Below are positions 16,826 through 25,724 of a DNA stretch of 64,000 nucleotides, one piece after another (position 1 is the stretch's first letter; each line of letters opens with the position of its first letter). A model generated the notes under the pieces. It did not search any database. It was not told where the DNA came from and saw only the letters and a list, made by a program, of their open reading frames with translations. The position numbers and the translations under genes were made by a program. The DNA is taken from NCBI RefSeq assembly GCF_036381655.1, contig NZ_DASVCJ010000054.1:1-64000 (forward strand), read 5' to 3'. The DNA comes from Ferrovibrio sp036381655 (GTDB lineage: Bacteria; Pseudomonadota; Alphaproteobacteria; Ferrovibrionales; Ferrovibrionaceae).

Positions 16826-18118
16826 ATGACCGGTCTGCCCTGGTTCGCCTATCGCGACGGCGCACTCTGCGCCGAAGCGGTGCCCCTGTCGCGCATTGCC
16901 GAAGCGGTCGGCACGCCGGCTTACGTCTACAGCACGGCGGCGCTGACCGACCGCTACGAAAGCCTGGCCAAGGCCTGCGCCGACATGCCGGTGCTGATCG
17001 CCTATGCGACGAAGGCGAATGCCAATCTCGCCCTGCTGCGCCACCTCGGCAGCCTGGGCGCCGGCGCCGACGTGGTCTCGGGCGGCGAATTGCAACTGGC
17101 GATGAAGGCCGGGATCGCGCCGTCGAAGATCATCTTCGCCGGGGTCGGCAAGACGCGCGAGGAAATGATGCTGGCGCTGAAGGCCGGCAATACCGGGATC
17201 GCGCAGTTCAATGTCGAATCCGAGCCCGAGCTGCATCTGCTGTCGGAAGTCGCCAGCAGCCTCGGCGTGCGGGCGCCGGTGGCGCTGCGCATCAATCCCG
17301 ATGTCGACGCCAAGACGCACAAGAAGATCACCACCGGCAAGGCGGAGAACAAGTTCGGCATTTCCTATCGCCGCGCGCTCGAAGTCTATGCCGAAGCGGC
17401 CAGGCTGCCCGGCCTGAAGGTCACCGGCGTGCATGTGCATATCGGCAGCCAGCTGCTCGAGCTTGCGCCCTTCGAGCAGACCTTCCAGCTGATCGCCGAG
17501 CTGGTCGGCGAGTTGCGCGCCGCCGGCCACGACATCCGCCGCGTCGATCTCGGCGGCGGCCTCGGCATCCGCTATGACGACGAAACCGCGCCGGATGCCG
17601 CCGATTACGCCGCGCTGCTGCGCCGCTATATCGCGCCGCTGAATTGCGAGATCGCGCTGGAGCCGGGGCGCTATCTCGTCGGCAATGCCGGGCTGTTACT
17701 GACGCGCGTCAATTTTGTGAAACGCGCGGAAGAGAAAACTTTCCTGATCCTCGATGCCGGCATGAACGACCTGGTCCGGCCGGCGATGTACGAAGCCTTC
17801 CATCGCATCCTGCCTGTAAAAGCGCCGAATTCCGACGCAGCGCTGGCGCCGGTCGACATCGTCGGCCCGGTTTGCGAAACCGGCGACACCTTCGCCGAAG
17901 CGCGGCCGATGCCGCCGGTGAAACACGGAGAATTTCTCGCCATTCTATCGGCTGGGGCCTATAGTTCTTCCATGGCGTCGATGTACAACGCGCGGCCATT
18001 GGCGCCCGAGGTGCTGGTGCGGGGCGCGGAATTTGCCATTGTCCGCCGGCGTCCTAGCATCGAAGACATGACCGCTTTGGAGATGCCGCCGACATGGCGC
18101 AGCGAGGCGAAGGGATAA
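16826..18118 (+). CDS. lysA: Diaminopimelate decarboxylase
   Basis: 430 residues. It decarboxylates meso-diaminopimelate to L-lysine, the last step of the pathway. It is a PLP enzyme of the alanine-racemase fold. K63 in YATKANAN forms the Schiff base; GSLGAGADVVSGGEL, HVHIGSQL and the EPGRYLVG loop contact PLP; C350 in GPVCETGD is the active-site cysteine from the partner subunit. The gene sits in the argH-lptM-lysA-DUF4175 operon, with its last 25 bp overlapping the next gene. Confidence 0.97.
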   Translation: MTGLPWFAYRDGALCAEAVPLSRIAEAVGTPAYVYSTAALTDRYESLAKACADMPVLIAYATKANANLALLRHLGSLGAGADVVSGGELQLAMKAGIAPSKIIFAGVGKTREEMMLALKAGNTGIAQFNVESEPELHLLSEVASSLGVRAPVALRINPDVDAKTHKKITTGKAENKFGISYRRALEVYAEAARLPGLKVTGVHVHIGSQLLELAPFEQTFQLIAELVGELRAAGHDIRRVDLGGGLGIRYDDETAPDAADYAALLRRYIAPLNCEIALEPGRYLVGNAGLLLTRVNFVKRAEEKTFLILDAGMNDLVRPAMYEAFHRILPVKAPNSDAALAPVDIVGPVCETGDTFAEARPMPPVKHGEFLAILSAGAYSSSMASMYNARPLAPEVLVRGAEFAIVRRRPSIEDMTALEMPPTWRSEAKG

Positions 18119-20574
18119 GCGCAACCGAGTCCGCTGTGCCGGCCCTGCTGCCGGCGCTGGAGAGACGCCTGAGCCTTGCCCGCGCCGCCCTGTTCTGGGA
18201 GCGCTTCTGGCCCGCGCTGATGCCGGCCGGCATGGTGCTGGCCGGCTTCCTGATTTTCGCCGGCTTCGATATCGGCCGTTTCCTGCCGGTCTGGCTGCAT
18301 TGGCTGGCGCTCGGCCTGTTTGCCGTCGCCTTCCTGCTGGCGCTGTGGCTGGGGCTGCGCACGCTGCGCTGGCCCGACCGGGCCGCCGCCATGCGCCGGC
18401 TGGAACTGGTCAATCTGCTCAGCCACCGTCCGCTGGAGGCCGTCGCCGATCGGCTCGCCGCCGAGCAGCAGGATCCGATCGCCCGCGCGCTCTGGACCCT
18501 GCATCGCCGCCGCGCGCTCGAACGGCTGGCGGCGATCCGCGTCGGCATGCCCCAGGCCGGCTGGTGGCGCCGCGACGTCTGGGGCATCCGCGCCGCCCTG
18601 GGCCTTCTGCTGGTGGTCGCCTGGGCCAGCCCGGGCGAGGACCGCATCGAGCGGCTGGCCGATACCATAAGCCCCGGCACCGCCCTGCCGCTGGGAATGA
18701 CGCTGACGATGGATGCCTGGATCACGCCGCCCGCCTATACCGGCCGGGCGCCGATCTTCCTGAGCCGCGACGGCAAGCCGGTGATGCAGGCCTCCTCGCT
18801 CGATGTGCCGACCGGCAGCGTGCTGAAGCTGCGGCTGTCGGGACCGGCGAGCGGCTTCAGCCTGCAGCTTGGCGACACGGAGCATGCCTTGAAGCGGATC
18901 GACGACCGCAATGCGGAGATCGATCTGACCCTCGACGAGAGCGTGGGCGAAAAGCCGCAGCTGACGCTGATGCGGCGCAGCAAGAGCTTCGCCGAATGGC
19001 CGCTGCGCATCCTGCCCGACACGCCGCCGCAGATCGCCTTCGCCGCGACGCCGAAAACCGACCGCCGCGGCAATCTCGAAGTGGAGATGAAGGCCGAGGA
19101 CGATTACGGCGTGCAGCAGGTGCAGGTCGAGATGAACCGGCAGGACGCCGAGGAGCCGGTAAGCTTCGACTGGCCGGCGCCGCCGGCGGCGGCCGGCGCG
19201 ATCACCGACAAGCAGAGTTTCGATCTCACCGCGCATCCCTGGGCCGGCCTCGAAGTGCAGATGACGCTGAGCGCCACCGACGCGATCGGCCAGACCGGCC
19301 GGAGCGAGGCCGTGACGGTGACCCTGCCGGCGCGCCGTTTCACCAATCCGGCGGCCAAGGCGATCGTCGAACAGCGCCGCGAGCTGGCGCTCAGGCCGAG
19401 CCAGTGGCAGCGCGTGAGCCAGGCGCTCAAGGCGCTGACGCTGGCGCCGGAACTCTACCATGAGGATTTCACCGCCCATCTCGGCATCCGCATGGCGGCG
19501 GTGCGGCTGGCCCTCGACCGCCGGCCGGATTCGATCGCCTCGGTGCAGCAGCTGCTGTGGGAAACCGCCTTGCGCATCGAAGACGGCAAGCGTTCGCAGG
19601 CCGAGAAGAATTTCCAGTCGGCGATGGACCGCCTGCAGGACGCCATCGACCGCAACGCCGACGACGAGGAAATCCAGAAACTGATGAACGATCTGCGTCA
19701 GGCGATGAACGATTTGCTCGATCAGAGGATGCGCGAGGCCCTGGAACGCCTGGCGCAGGGCGAGCAGCCGGAAGAGCTCGACGACAACGAACAGGCCCTG
19801 AGCAGCGAGGATTTCCAGGACATGATGGACCGCGCCGAGGATATGGCGCGCATGGGCGATCGCGACGCCGCCCGCCAGATGCTGGAAGAGATGCGCCAGA
19901 TGCTGGATGCGCTCAAGAACGGCAAGCTGGCGCGCATGCCGGAAGGCCGCGGCCGCCAGGGCCAGCGCGGCCAGATGCCGGGCAGCCAGATGATGCAGGA
20001 ATTCGGCGAGATGATGCGCAAGCAGCAGCAGTTGCTCGATCGCAGCTTCCGCCGCAGCCAGCAATATGGCCGCGGCGGCCAGCAGCCGCGCAGCGAGAAC
20101 GAGGGCGATGCGCGCGCCCAGGAGGAGTTGCGCCGCCAGCTCGGCGAGATGATGGGCCGCATGGCCGAGAACGGCATGCCGCTGCCCGATCAGCTCGGCC
20201 GCGCCGACCGCTCGATGCGCGACGCCCGCGACGCCTTGCGCCAGGGCGATCCGGGCGAGGCGATGCGGGGGCAGAACGATGCGCTCGACCAGATGCGTCA
20301 GGGCATGGAGGAACTGCGCCAGGCCCAGCGCGGCAATCCCAACGGCCAGGCGCCGTCGGCCGATGCGCGGCAGAACCGGCGCAATCCCGACCGCGATCCG
20401 TTCGGGCGCAATCTCGGCGGCTACGAGGACAATGCGCGCGGCGATGCCGTGCCGGAGATCGGCCCGGTCGAGCGCGCCCGCCGCATCCTGGAAGAACTGC
20501 AGCGCCGCGCCGGCCAGCGCGAGCGCAATCCGGACGAACTGGATTACCTGAACCGGCTGCTGCGCCGGTTCTAG
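18094..20574 (+). CDS. DUF4175 / TIGR02302 family membrane protein
   Basis: 826 residues. This is the large conserved alphaproteobacterial protein that usually follows lysA; its function is not established. Two transmembrane helices near the N-terminus (about 37-55 and 68-87) and another near 165-180 are followed by a periplasmic beta-rich middle and a very long, charged, Gln/Arg/Met-rich C-terminal half (QQLLDRSFRRSQQYG..., repeats of 'MRQGMEEL', 'QMLEEMRQML') that looks helical. The overlap with lysA by 25 bp supports coupling. Family members are suspected to be envelope-related, but that is inference. Confidence 0.88.
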   Translation: MAQRGEGISATESAVPALLPALERRLSLARAALFWERFWPALMPAGMVLAGFLIFAGFDIGRFLPVWLHWLALGLFAVAFLLALWLGLRTLRWPDRAAAMRRLELVNLLSHRPLEAVADRLAAEQQDPIARALWTLHRRRALERLAAIRVGMPQAGWWRRDVWGIRAALGLLLVVAWASPGEDRIERLADTISPGTALPLGMTLTMDAWITPPAYTGRAPIFLSRDGKPVMQASSLDVPTGSVLKLRLSGPASGFSLQLGDTEHALKRIDDRNAEIDLTLDESVGEKPQLTLMRRSKSFAEWPLRILPDTPPQIAFAATPKTDRRGNLEVEMKAEDDYGVQQVQVEMNRQDAEEPVSFDWPAPPAAAGAITDKQSFDLTAHPWAGLEVQMTLSATDAIGQTGRSEAVTVTLPARRFTNPAAKAIVEQRRELALRPSQWQRVSQALKALTLAPELYHEDFTAHLGIRMAAVRLALDRRPDSIASVQQLLWETALRIEDGKRSQAEKNFQSAMDRLQDAIDRNADDEEIQKLMNDLRQAMNDLLDQRMREALERLAQGEQPEELDDNEQALSSEDFQDMMDRAEDMARMGDRDAARQMLEEMRQMLDALKNGKLARMPEGRGRQGQRGQMPGSQMMQEFGEMMRKQQQLLDRSFRRSQQYGRGGQQPRSENEGDARAQEELRRQLGEMMGRMAENGMPLPDQLGRADRSMRDARDALRQGDPGEAMRGQNDALDQMRQGMEELRQAQRGNPNGQAPSADARQNRRNPDRDPFGRNLGGYEDNARGDAVPEIGPVERARRILEELQRRAGQRERNPDELDYLNRLLRRF

Positions 20575-20662
20575 CCGCCCGTCGCCCGCTTGAATTTCTT
20601 TCGCCGCCGGGCGGAGGATTTTGCTTTGCCGGGACGGCCAAGGCCAATGTTATGGTTCCGCC

Positions 20663-21064
20663 ATGCTTGAATCTCTCGATCATCTGGTGCTGACCGTGCG
20701 CGATATCGCGGCATCGGTCGCCTTCTACGAACGCGTGCTGGGCATGCGGGAAATACGCTTCGTCACCGCCGACGGCACCGAGCGGGTGGCGCTTGCCTTC
20801 GGGCGGCAGAAGATCAACCTGCACCAGGCCGGCCGGGAGTTCGAGCCCAAGGCGCGGCAGCCGCTGCCGGGCAGCGCCGATCTGTGCTTCCTTACGCGCC
20901 AGCCGCTGGAGGCGGTGATCGCGCGGCTGCGCGCCAGCGGAACCGAAATCCTCGAAGGTCCGGTGCGGCGCACCGGCGCCACCGGGCCGATCCTGTCGGT
21001 CTATATCCGCGATCCGGACGGCAATCTGCTGGAAATCGCCAACCAGCTTCCGGCCAACGACTGA
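20663..21064 (+). CDS. VOC family (glyoxalase-fold) protein
   Basis: 133 residues. The beta-alpha-beta-beta-beta modules of the vicinal oxygen chelate fold are visible: LDHLVLTVRDIAASVAFYERVLGM, then INLHQ, then GPILSVYIRDPDGNLLEI. Candidate metal ligands are His in LDHLVL, His in INLHQ and Glu in NLLEI. Related proteins are annotated as glyoxalase/bleomycin-resistance or 'VOC family virulence protein'; the substrate is unknown. There is no ribosome-binding site. A TATGGT box 7 bp upstream suggests a leaderless message. Confidence 0.87.
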   Translation: MLESLDHLVLTVRDIAASVAFYERVLGMREIRFVTADGTERVALAFGRQKINLHQAGREFEPKARQPLPGSADLCFLTRQPLEAVIARLRASGTEILEGPVRRTGATGPILSVYIRDPDGNLLEIANQLPAND

Positions 21065-21101
21065 CGCGCGCCGTCAGCTCCGGCAAGGCTTCTAGCGCCG
21101 G

Positions 21102-21476
21102 TCAGCCGACCTGCTGTTGCGCCGCCAGCACCTCGTCGACCGCCGCGCTGAGATCGGTCATGGAAAACGGCTTGGCCAGCACGGCGCGGGCGAGCTGATC
21201 GAGGCCGCTGGCGCGGTTGCGCTGCTCGGCATAGCCCGACATCAGCATGACCGGCAGCAGCGGCCAGTCGCGCGCCGCCTTCAGCGCAAGTTCGACGCCG
21301 TCCATGTTGGGCATGCTGATATCGGCGAGCAGCAGATCGAAGCTGTCGCGGCCGAGCCTGACCAGCGCTTCGGCGCCGTCGCCGACGGCGACGACCTCAT
21401 GGCCGCGGGCCTGCAGCACCCGGCGGATGAATTCCCGCATTGGCACATCGTCTTCCGCGACCAGAATCCGCGCCAT
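21102..21476 (-). CDS. cpdR: CpdR-like single-domain response regulator
   Basis: 124 residues, a receiver domain and nothing else. Acidic pocket EDD (8-10), phosphorylation site D52 in DLLLADISMPNMDG, conserved Thr/Ser at S80 and K102 in AKPF. In Caulobacter, unphosphorylated CpdR localises ClpXP and primes degradation of cell-cycle regulators; the CckA-ChpT relay phosphorylates it. The close match of MARILVAEDDVPMREFIRRVL to that family and the length support the assignment. ATG 21476 has GAGGGG just upstream; a GTG directly before it is the alternative start. Confidence 0.87.
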   Translation of the reverse strand: MARILVAEDDVPMREFIRRVLQARGHEVVAVGDGAEALVRLGRDSFDLLLADISMPNMDGVELALKAARDWPLLPVMLMSGYAEQRNRASGLDQLARAVLAKPFSMTDLSAAVDEVLAAQQQVG

Positions 21477-21479
21477 CAC

Positions 21480-21672
21480 GCCCCTCGCCGATGGCCGCCT
21501 GGATTGCCGGCTTTTCTGCCGCGGGCGGCCGATCCTTCTGTCTCAGCTCTGGAACGGCCGTGCAGGCACAACCGTTCCCCGACCCTAGCATCGAAGCGGC
21601 AGCGGCGGAATCGCGAAATCGCGCAGGCGGGCGGCCGCCAGGTTCATGGACGGGCCCCCAAACGGACGGGAG
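21480..21672. other. Intergenic, nothing recognised
   Basis: About 190 bp between cpdR and the MJ0042 protein gene, both minus-strand. I see no terminator with a T-run, no repeat and no RNA gene. It presumably holds the cpdR promoter. Confidence 0.5.
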
Positions 21673-22677
21673 CTAGGGGCCGGGCTTGGCGCCGGCGGCG
21701 AAGGCGACCTCGAGGTCGGTAACGTCCTCTTTCGGCGCCGGCAGCTTGAAATCGAAGGCCAGCTTGTCCTTGGCGGCGAGCTGCGGCTGATCGAGCGGCA
21801 CCGTATAGACCGCCAGTTCCTTGCCGTCGGCGCCGCGCATGCTGACGCGGATCGCCGGCAGATGACGCTCCTCCTCGCCGACATTGGCGACCTCGCCGGA
21901 GACGGCGATCTTGGTCTGACCGCCATCCAGCACGGTGGAGGATTTCAGGTTGTGCAGCTCCAGCCCGAGCCATTCGGCGGTCTCGACCGGAATGCCGAGC
22001 TGTTCGTAGAGCATGGCGATCGGCGGGTAGAAGGCGACGATCTCGGCGCGCTTCTGATAGCCGCCGCCGAGCAGCGCGCCCAGCAGCGCCAGCAGCAGCA
22101 GCCAGCCGACCCAGGCCCATGAGCGCTTCTTCTGCGCCCGGCCCGGCGGCCGCTGCACCCCGGCCTGCGCCAGCCTTTCGCGGCGGCGCAGCAGCACCGC
22201 ATCGGGATCTTCCTCCTCGGCGGTCAGCGGCGGCTCGTCGAGCGGCGGATGCAGCGGCGGCCGGTCCTTGTCCAGCAGCAGGTCGTCATCGTCGTCGTCG
22301 AAACCCCGGATATGCGGCGGCCCCATGTCGGGCAGCGGCGGCTCGGGCAGCGAATCGAGCCTCGGCGGCGGTGGCGGCGGCGGCGCGGCCATCGGAGGGG
22401 CCATCGGAGGCGCCATGGGAGCATCCGGGCCCGACTCGGGGTCAGGCGAACCGGGGCCGGGCGCGTTGGGCCCGGATCGGCTGGAACGGAACGAGGTCGC
22501 TGCCGGCTTGGCCTGTGGAGCGGCTGACGGGGGGGCCGGCGGCTCCCAATCCTCGGGCAGCGGCTCCTGCAACCAGATATGACGGCAGCGCGAGCAGCGG
22601 ACTTTCCGCTCCGTCGCGCCGAAGACGTCGGTCTCCACAAAAAACCGGGTCGCGCAGTTGGGACAGGTAAGGATCAT
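21673..22677 (-). CDS. MJ0042-type zinc-finger / DUF3426 membrane protein
   Basis: 334 residues. The N-terminal zinc ribbon has paired cysteines C5/C8 (MILTCPNC) and C28/C31 (VRCSRC). A long Pro/Ala/Asp-rich linker follows, including poly-Pro and a poly-Asp stretch, then a single transmembrane helix (WVGWLLLLALLGALLGGGY) and a C-terminal DUF3426 domain (LELHNLKSSTVLDGGQTKIAV...VANVGEEERHLP). The family is widespread in alphaproteobacteria beside ftsEX; its role is unknown. The zinc ribbon should be cytoplasmic and the DUF3426 domain periplasmic. Start is ATG 22677. Confidence 0.9.
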   Translation of the reverse strand: MILTCPNCATRFFVETDVFGATERKVRCSRCRHIWLQEPLPEDWEPPAPPSAAPQAKPAATSFRSSRSGPNAPGPGSPDPESGPDAPMAPPMAPPMAAPPPPPPPRLDSLPEPPLPDMGPPHIRGFDDDDDDLLLDKDRPPLHPPLDEPPLTAEEEDPDAVLLRRRERLAQAGVQRPPGRAQKKRSWAWVGWLLLLALLGALLGGGYQKRAEIVAFYPPIAMLYEQLGIPVETAEWLGLELHNLKSSTVLDGGQTKIAVSGEVANVGEEERHLPAIRVSMRGADGKELAVYTVPLDQPQLAAKDKLAFDFKLPAPKEDVTDLEVAFAAGAKPGP

Positions 22678-22797
22678 GCCTGAAGAACTGGCCCTTTTGC
22701 GTTTCCGGAGTCTTTCCCTTATAGGACGGACGGGGCCGCCGAAGCAAGGCTGCATGCCTGCAAGGTATTGGCGCGGTTGGCATTGGGAGTGATCGGC

Positions 22798-23466
22798 GTG
22801 GTGCGTTTTCAGAACGTCGGCATGCGGTATGGTCCGGGGCCGGAGGTTTTGCGCGACGTCAGCTTCGAGCTGGCGCCGAACTCCTTCCATTTCCTCGCCG
22901 GGCCGAGCGGCGCCGGCAAGACCTCGCTGCTCAAGCTGCTCTACCTGGCGCGCCGGCCGAGCCGCGGCCTGATCACCATGTTCGGCCAGGACGTCTCGAC
23001 CGCCAGCCGCGCCGCCCTGCCGATGCTGCGCCGGCGCATCGGCGTCGTCTTCCAGGATTTCCGCCTGCTCGACCACCTGACCGCGCTGGACAATGTCGCG
23101 CTGCCCCTGCGCATCGCCGGCGCCGACGAAAAGCGCACGCGCGATCATGTCGTCGAGCTGCTGACCTGGGTGGGGCTGGGCGACAAGCTGGACGCCCGGC
23201 CGGCGACCCTGTCCGGCGGCGAGAAGCAGCGCGTGGCGATCGCGCGCGCCATCATCGCGCGGCCCAGCCTGCTGCTCGCCGACGAGCCGACCGGCAACGT
23301 CGATCCCGAGATGGCGCAGCGGCTGATGTATCTCTTCGTCGAGCTGAACAAGCTCGGTACCGCCGTCGTGCTGGCGACCCACGATACGCATCTGCTGCAG
23401 CGCTTCAAATTCCCGGTGATGCGGCTGCGCCAGGGCCGGGTCGCCATCGAGAGGAATGCGGCATGA
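22798..23466 (+). CDS. ftsE: Cell division ATP-binding protein FtsE
   Basis: 222 residues. ABC ATPase that drives FtsX and, through it, periplasmic peptidoglycan hydrolases at the division site. Walker A GPSGAGKT, Q-loop VFQDFRLL, signature LSGGEKQR, Walker B LLLADEPTGN and the H-loop in ATHD are intact. LYLARRPSRG is the usual FtsE variant. GTG 22798 is chosen because GGGAG lies 8 nt upstream; GTG 22801 and GTG 22789 are alternatives. The gene is divergent from the MJ0042 protein and overlaps ftsX by 4 bp. Confidence 0.95.
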   Translation: MVRFQNVGMRYGPGPEVLRDVSFELAPNSFHFLAGPSGAGKTSLLKLLYLARRPSRGLITMFGQDVSTASRAALPMLRRRIGVVFQDFRLLDHLTALDNVALPLRIAGADEKRTRDHVVELLTWVGLGDKLDARPATLSGGEKQRVAIARAIIARPSLLLADEPTGNVDPEMAQRLMYLFVELNKLGTAVVLATHDTHLLQRFKFPVMRLRQGRVAIERNAA

Positions 23467-24377
23467 GCCCCAGGCAGACGAGCGCGGCGCGGAAAAAGCC
23501 TTCGCGGCAGGCCTCGGCATTGCAGCTCGATGCCGACCGTTCGGGCCGCTTCCTGCCCTGGGCGCTGGCGGTGATGGTCTTTCTCGCCGCCCTGGCCCTG
23601 GCCGGCGCCCTGGCCCTGGACGGCACCATCGAGGGCTGGCGGCGCGGCGTTTCGTCCAAGCTGACGGTGCAGATCGCCGACCGGCCGGGCCAGCCGATGG
23701 CGCCGCGCATGGCGAAGGCGCTGCAGGTGCTGCGCGAGATTCCCGGCGTGCAGGCGGCCGAGCCGATGCCGCGCGCGGCGGTCGAAGCCCTGCTCAAGCC
23801 CTGGCTCGGCGCCGATGCCCTGCAGGGCGACCTGCCCCTGCCCGGCCTGATCGATGTCACCCTGGCCGAGAATGCGCCGGTTTCGGCGGCGGCCCTGGAC
23901 GCCAGGCTTCAGGCCGCCGTGCCGGGCGCGCACCTGGACGATCCGAAGCCCTGGCTCGACCGCCTGATCCAGCTCGGCCGCCTGCTGCAGAGCCTGGGCG
24001 GCGGCATCGTCGTGCTGGTCGGCCTGGCGGCGGCGGCGATGGTGATCTTCGCCACCCGCGCCGGCCTGGCGGCCCGGCGCGACACGATCGAGCTGCTGCA
24101 CCTGATCGGCGCCGAGGACGGCTATATCGCCCGCGAATTCCAGCGCCATGTCGCGCGCCAGGCCCTGCGCGGCGGCATCGTCGGCGCCGCCCTGGCGATC
24201 CTCACGCTGCTGGCGATCCAGTTGCTGGCCAGCCGCGTCGGCACCGGGCTGCTGCCCGGCCTTGCCCTGGCCTGGTGGCATTGGCTGGCCCTGCTGGTGC
24301 TGCCGGCGGCCGCCACGGCGCTTGCCATCGTCACCGCCCGCAGCGCCGTACTGGGCGATCTGCGCGCGATGCTGTAA
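23463..24377 (+). CDS. ftsX: Cell division protein FtsX
   Basis: 304 residues, the permease-like partner of FtsE in the inner membrane. TM1 is near residues 32-52, a periplasmic domain follows (to about 160), then three C-terminal TMs in the FtsX/MacB arrangement (GGGIVVLVGLAAAAMVIF..., RGGIVGAALAILTLLAIQ..., LALLVLPAAATALAIVT). RRDTIELLHLIGAEDGYIAREF is the conserved cytoplasmic coupling segment. ATGA overlap with ftsE. Four more coupled genes follow. Confidence 0.94.
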   Translation: MSPRQTSAARKKPSRQASALQLDADRSGRFLPWALAVMVFLAALALAGALALDGTIEGWRRGVSSKLTVQIADRPGQPMAPRMAKALQVLREIPGVQAAEPMPRAAVEALLKPWLGADALQGDLPLPGLIDVTLAENAPVSAAALDARLQAAVPGAHLDDPKPWLDRLIQLGRLLQSLGGGIVVLVGLAAAAMVIFATRAGLAARRDTIELLHLIGAEDGYIAREFQRHVARQALRGGIVGAALAILTLLAIQLLASRVGTGLLPGLALAWWHWLALLVLPAAATALAIVTARSAVLGDLRAML

Positions 24378-24387
24378 GGGTGGCGCC

Positions 24388-24957
24388 ATGCTGATCCTGC
24401 TCGACCGCGACGGCGTGCTGAACGAGGACCGCGAAGACTATGTCAAGACGCCCGACGAGCTGGTGCTGATTCCCGGCGCGGCAGAGGCGGTCGCGCGCAT
24501 GAACGCGCTCGGCTGGCCGGTGGCGGTCTGCACCAACCAGGCCTGCATCGGCAAGGGCATCATCGACGAGGCGCGGCTGGCGCTGATCCACCGTCATCTG
24601 CGCGAACGCCTGGCGGCGCGCGGCGCGCGGCTCGACGCCATCCTGCACGCGCCCGATCCGCCCTGGGCGGCGAGCGAGCGGCGCAAGCCCGGCCCCGGCA
24701 TGCTGCGCGAGGCGATGGCGCAATTCCGCATCGGGCCGGAGGAGACCGTCTTCATCGGCGACAACATCACCGACCTGCAGGCCGCCGTCGCCGCCGGCTG
24801 CCGCCGCATCCTGGTCCGCACCGGCAAGGGCCGCGAAAGCCAGGCCAGGGGCATTCCGCCGGAGGTGCTGCCGGTCGCGGTGGCCGAAGACCTGAACGAC
24901 GCGATCGAGCACCTGCTGGCGAGGCAAACCTCGAAGACGCAAGCGAAGGAGCCGTGA
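24388..24957 (+). CDS. HAD-IIIA phosphatase (GmhB-like, lacking the zinc cysteines)
   Basis: 189 residues. HAD motif I LLDRDGVLN (D6, D8), motif II TNQACIGKG, motif III lysine in RRKPGPGM and motif IV FIGDNITDL. This matches D-glycero-D-manno-heptose-1,7-bisphosphate 7-phosphatase and histidinol-phosphatase relatives. GmhB enzymes hold a zinc loop with CxH and CxC; here the loop reads HAPDPPWAASERRKPGPG with no cysteine, so it is an atypical member and the substrate is open. The gene sits between ftsX (10 bp) and ydcF (TGATG overlap), which suggests an envelope sugar-phosphate substrate. Confidence 0.85.
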   Translation: MLILLDRDGVLNEDREDYVKTPDELVLIPGAAEAVARMNALGWPVAVCTNQACIGKGIIDEARLALIHRHLRERLAARGARLDAILHAPDPPWAASERRKPGPGMLREAMAQFRIGPEETVFIGDNITDLQAAVAAGCRRILVRTGKGRESQARGIPPEVLPVAVAEDLNDAIEHLLARQTSKTQAKEP

Positions 24958-25724
24958 TGGCGCGCCGCACCCGCACCACCACCCCCCTGACGAAACGCAT
25001 CAGGCGCTGGCTTGCCGCCGTCCTGGTGCTGGTGCTGCTCTGGCTCGGCGGCGCGCTGGTCTATTTCGAGCAGGTCGAGAGCATTCCCGATCCGGGCGAT
25101 CAGCGCACCGATGCGATCGTCGTACTGACCGGCGGCGCCGCCCGCCTGCCGACCGCCCTGCGGCTGCTGAACGAGAACAAGGCCGAGCGGCTGTTGATCA
25201 CCGGCGTCAGCCCGACGGCCAACCGGGCATCGCTGATGCAGGCCGTGCTGCCCAGCATGCCGGATGCGGCGCAGGCTTCGACCAACTGGGAGGGCATCGA
25301 CCTGCAGCTTCTGTTCGAATGCTGCGTCGATCTCGGCTTCGAAGCCGCCGATACCGCCGGCAACGCCGTCGAAGCCTCGAACTGGGTATCGCAGCATCAT
25401 TTCCGCTCGATCCGGCTGGTGACGGCGAATTACCACATGCTGCGCAGCCTGGCGGAATTCCACCGCCGCCTGCCCGCCGTGACGATCATCGCCCATCCCG
25501 TGCGCTCGGACAGCATGCGGGTGGAGGATTGGTGGCGCCACTCCGCCAACGCCATGTTCCTGCTCGGCGAATACAGCAAATATGTCGCGGCGCTGGCGCG
25601 CGCCCGGCTCGACCATCTGATCGCGGTCGCGCTCGGCAACGACGACCAGCCGCCGGTGCGCGAGGAAATGCCGATGCGCGAGGACATACCGGGGCGGAAG
25701 GAACTGCAGGGGGCCAGCAAGTGA
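24957..25724 (+). CDS. YdcF/ElyC family (DUF218) envelope protein
   Basis: 255 residues. One N-terminal TM helix (WLAAVLVLVLLWLGGALVYF, about 18-37) anchors a DUF218 Rossmann-like domain: TDAIVVLTGGAARLPTALRLL, LLITGVSP, NTVEAS-type segment GNAVEASNWV and RLVTANYHMLRS. ElyC and SanA relatives influence peptidoglycan and envelope integrity; a mechanism is not established. AAGGAG precedes ATG 24957, whose A is the last base of the previous stop. The last bases overlap the plsC start. Confidence 0.9.
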   Translation: MARRTRTTTPLTKRIRRWLAAVLVLVLLWLGGALVYFEQVESIPDPGDQRTDAIVVLTGGAARLPTALRLLNENKAERLLITGVSPTANRASLMQAVLPSMPDAAQASTNWEGIDLQLLFECCVDLGFEAADTAGNAVEASNWVSQHHFRSIRLVTANYHMLRSLAEFHRRLPAVTIIAHPVRSDSMRVEDWWRHSANAMFLLGEYSKYVAALARARLDHLIAVALGNDDQPPVREEMPMREDIPGRKELQGASK

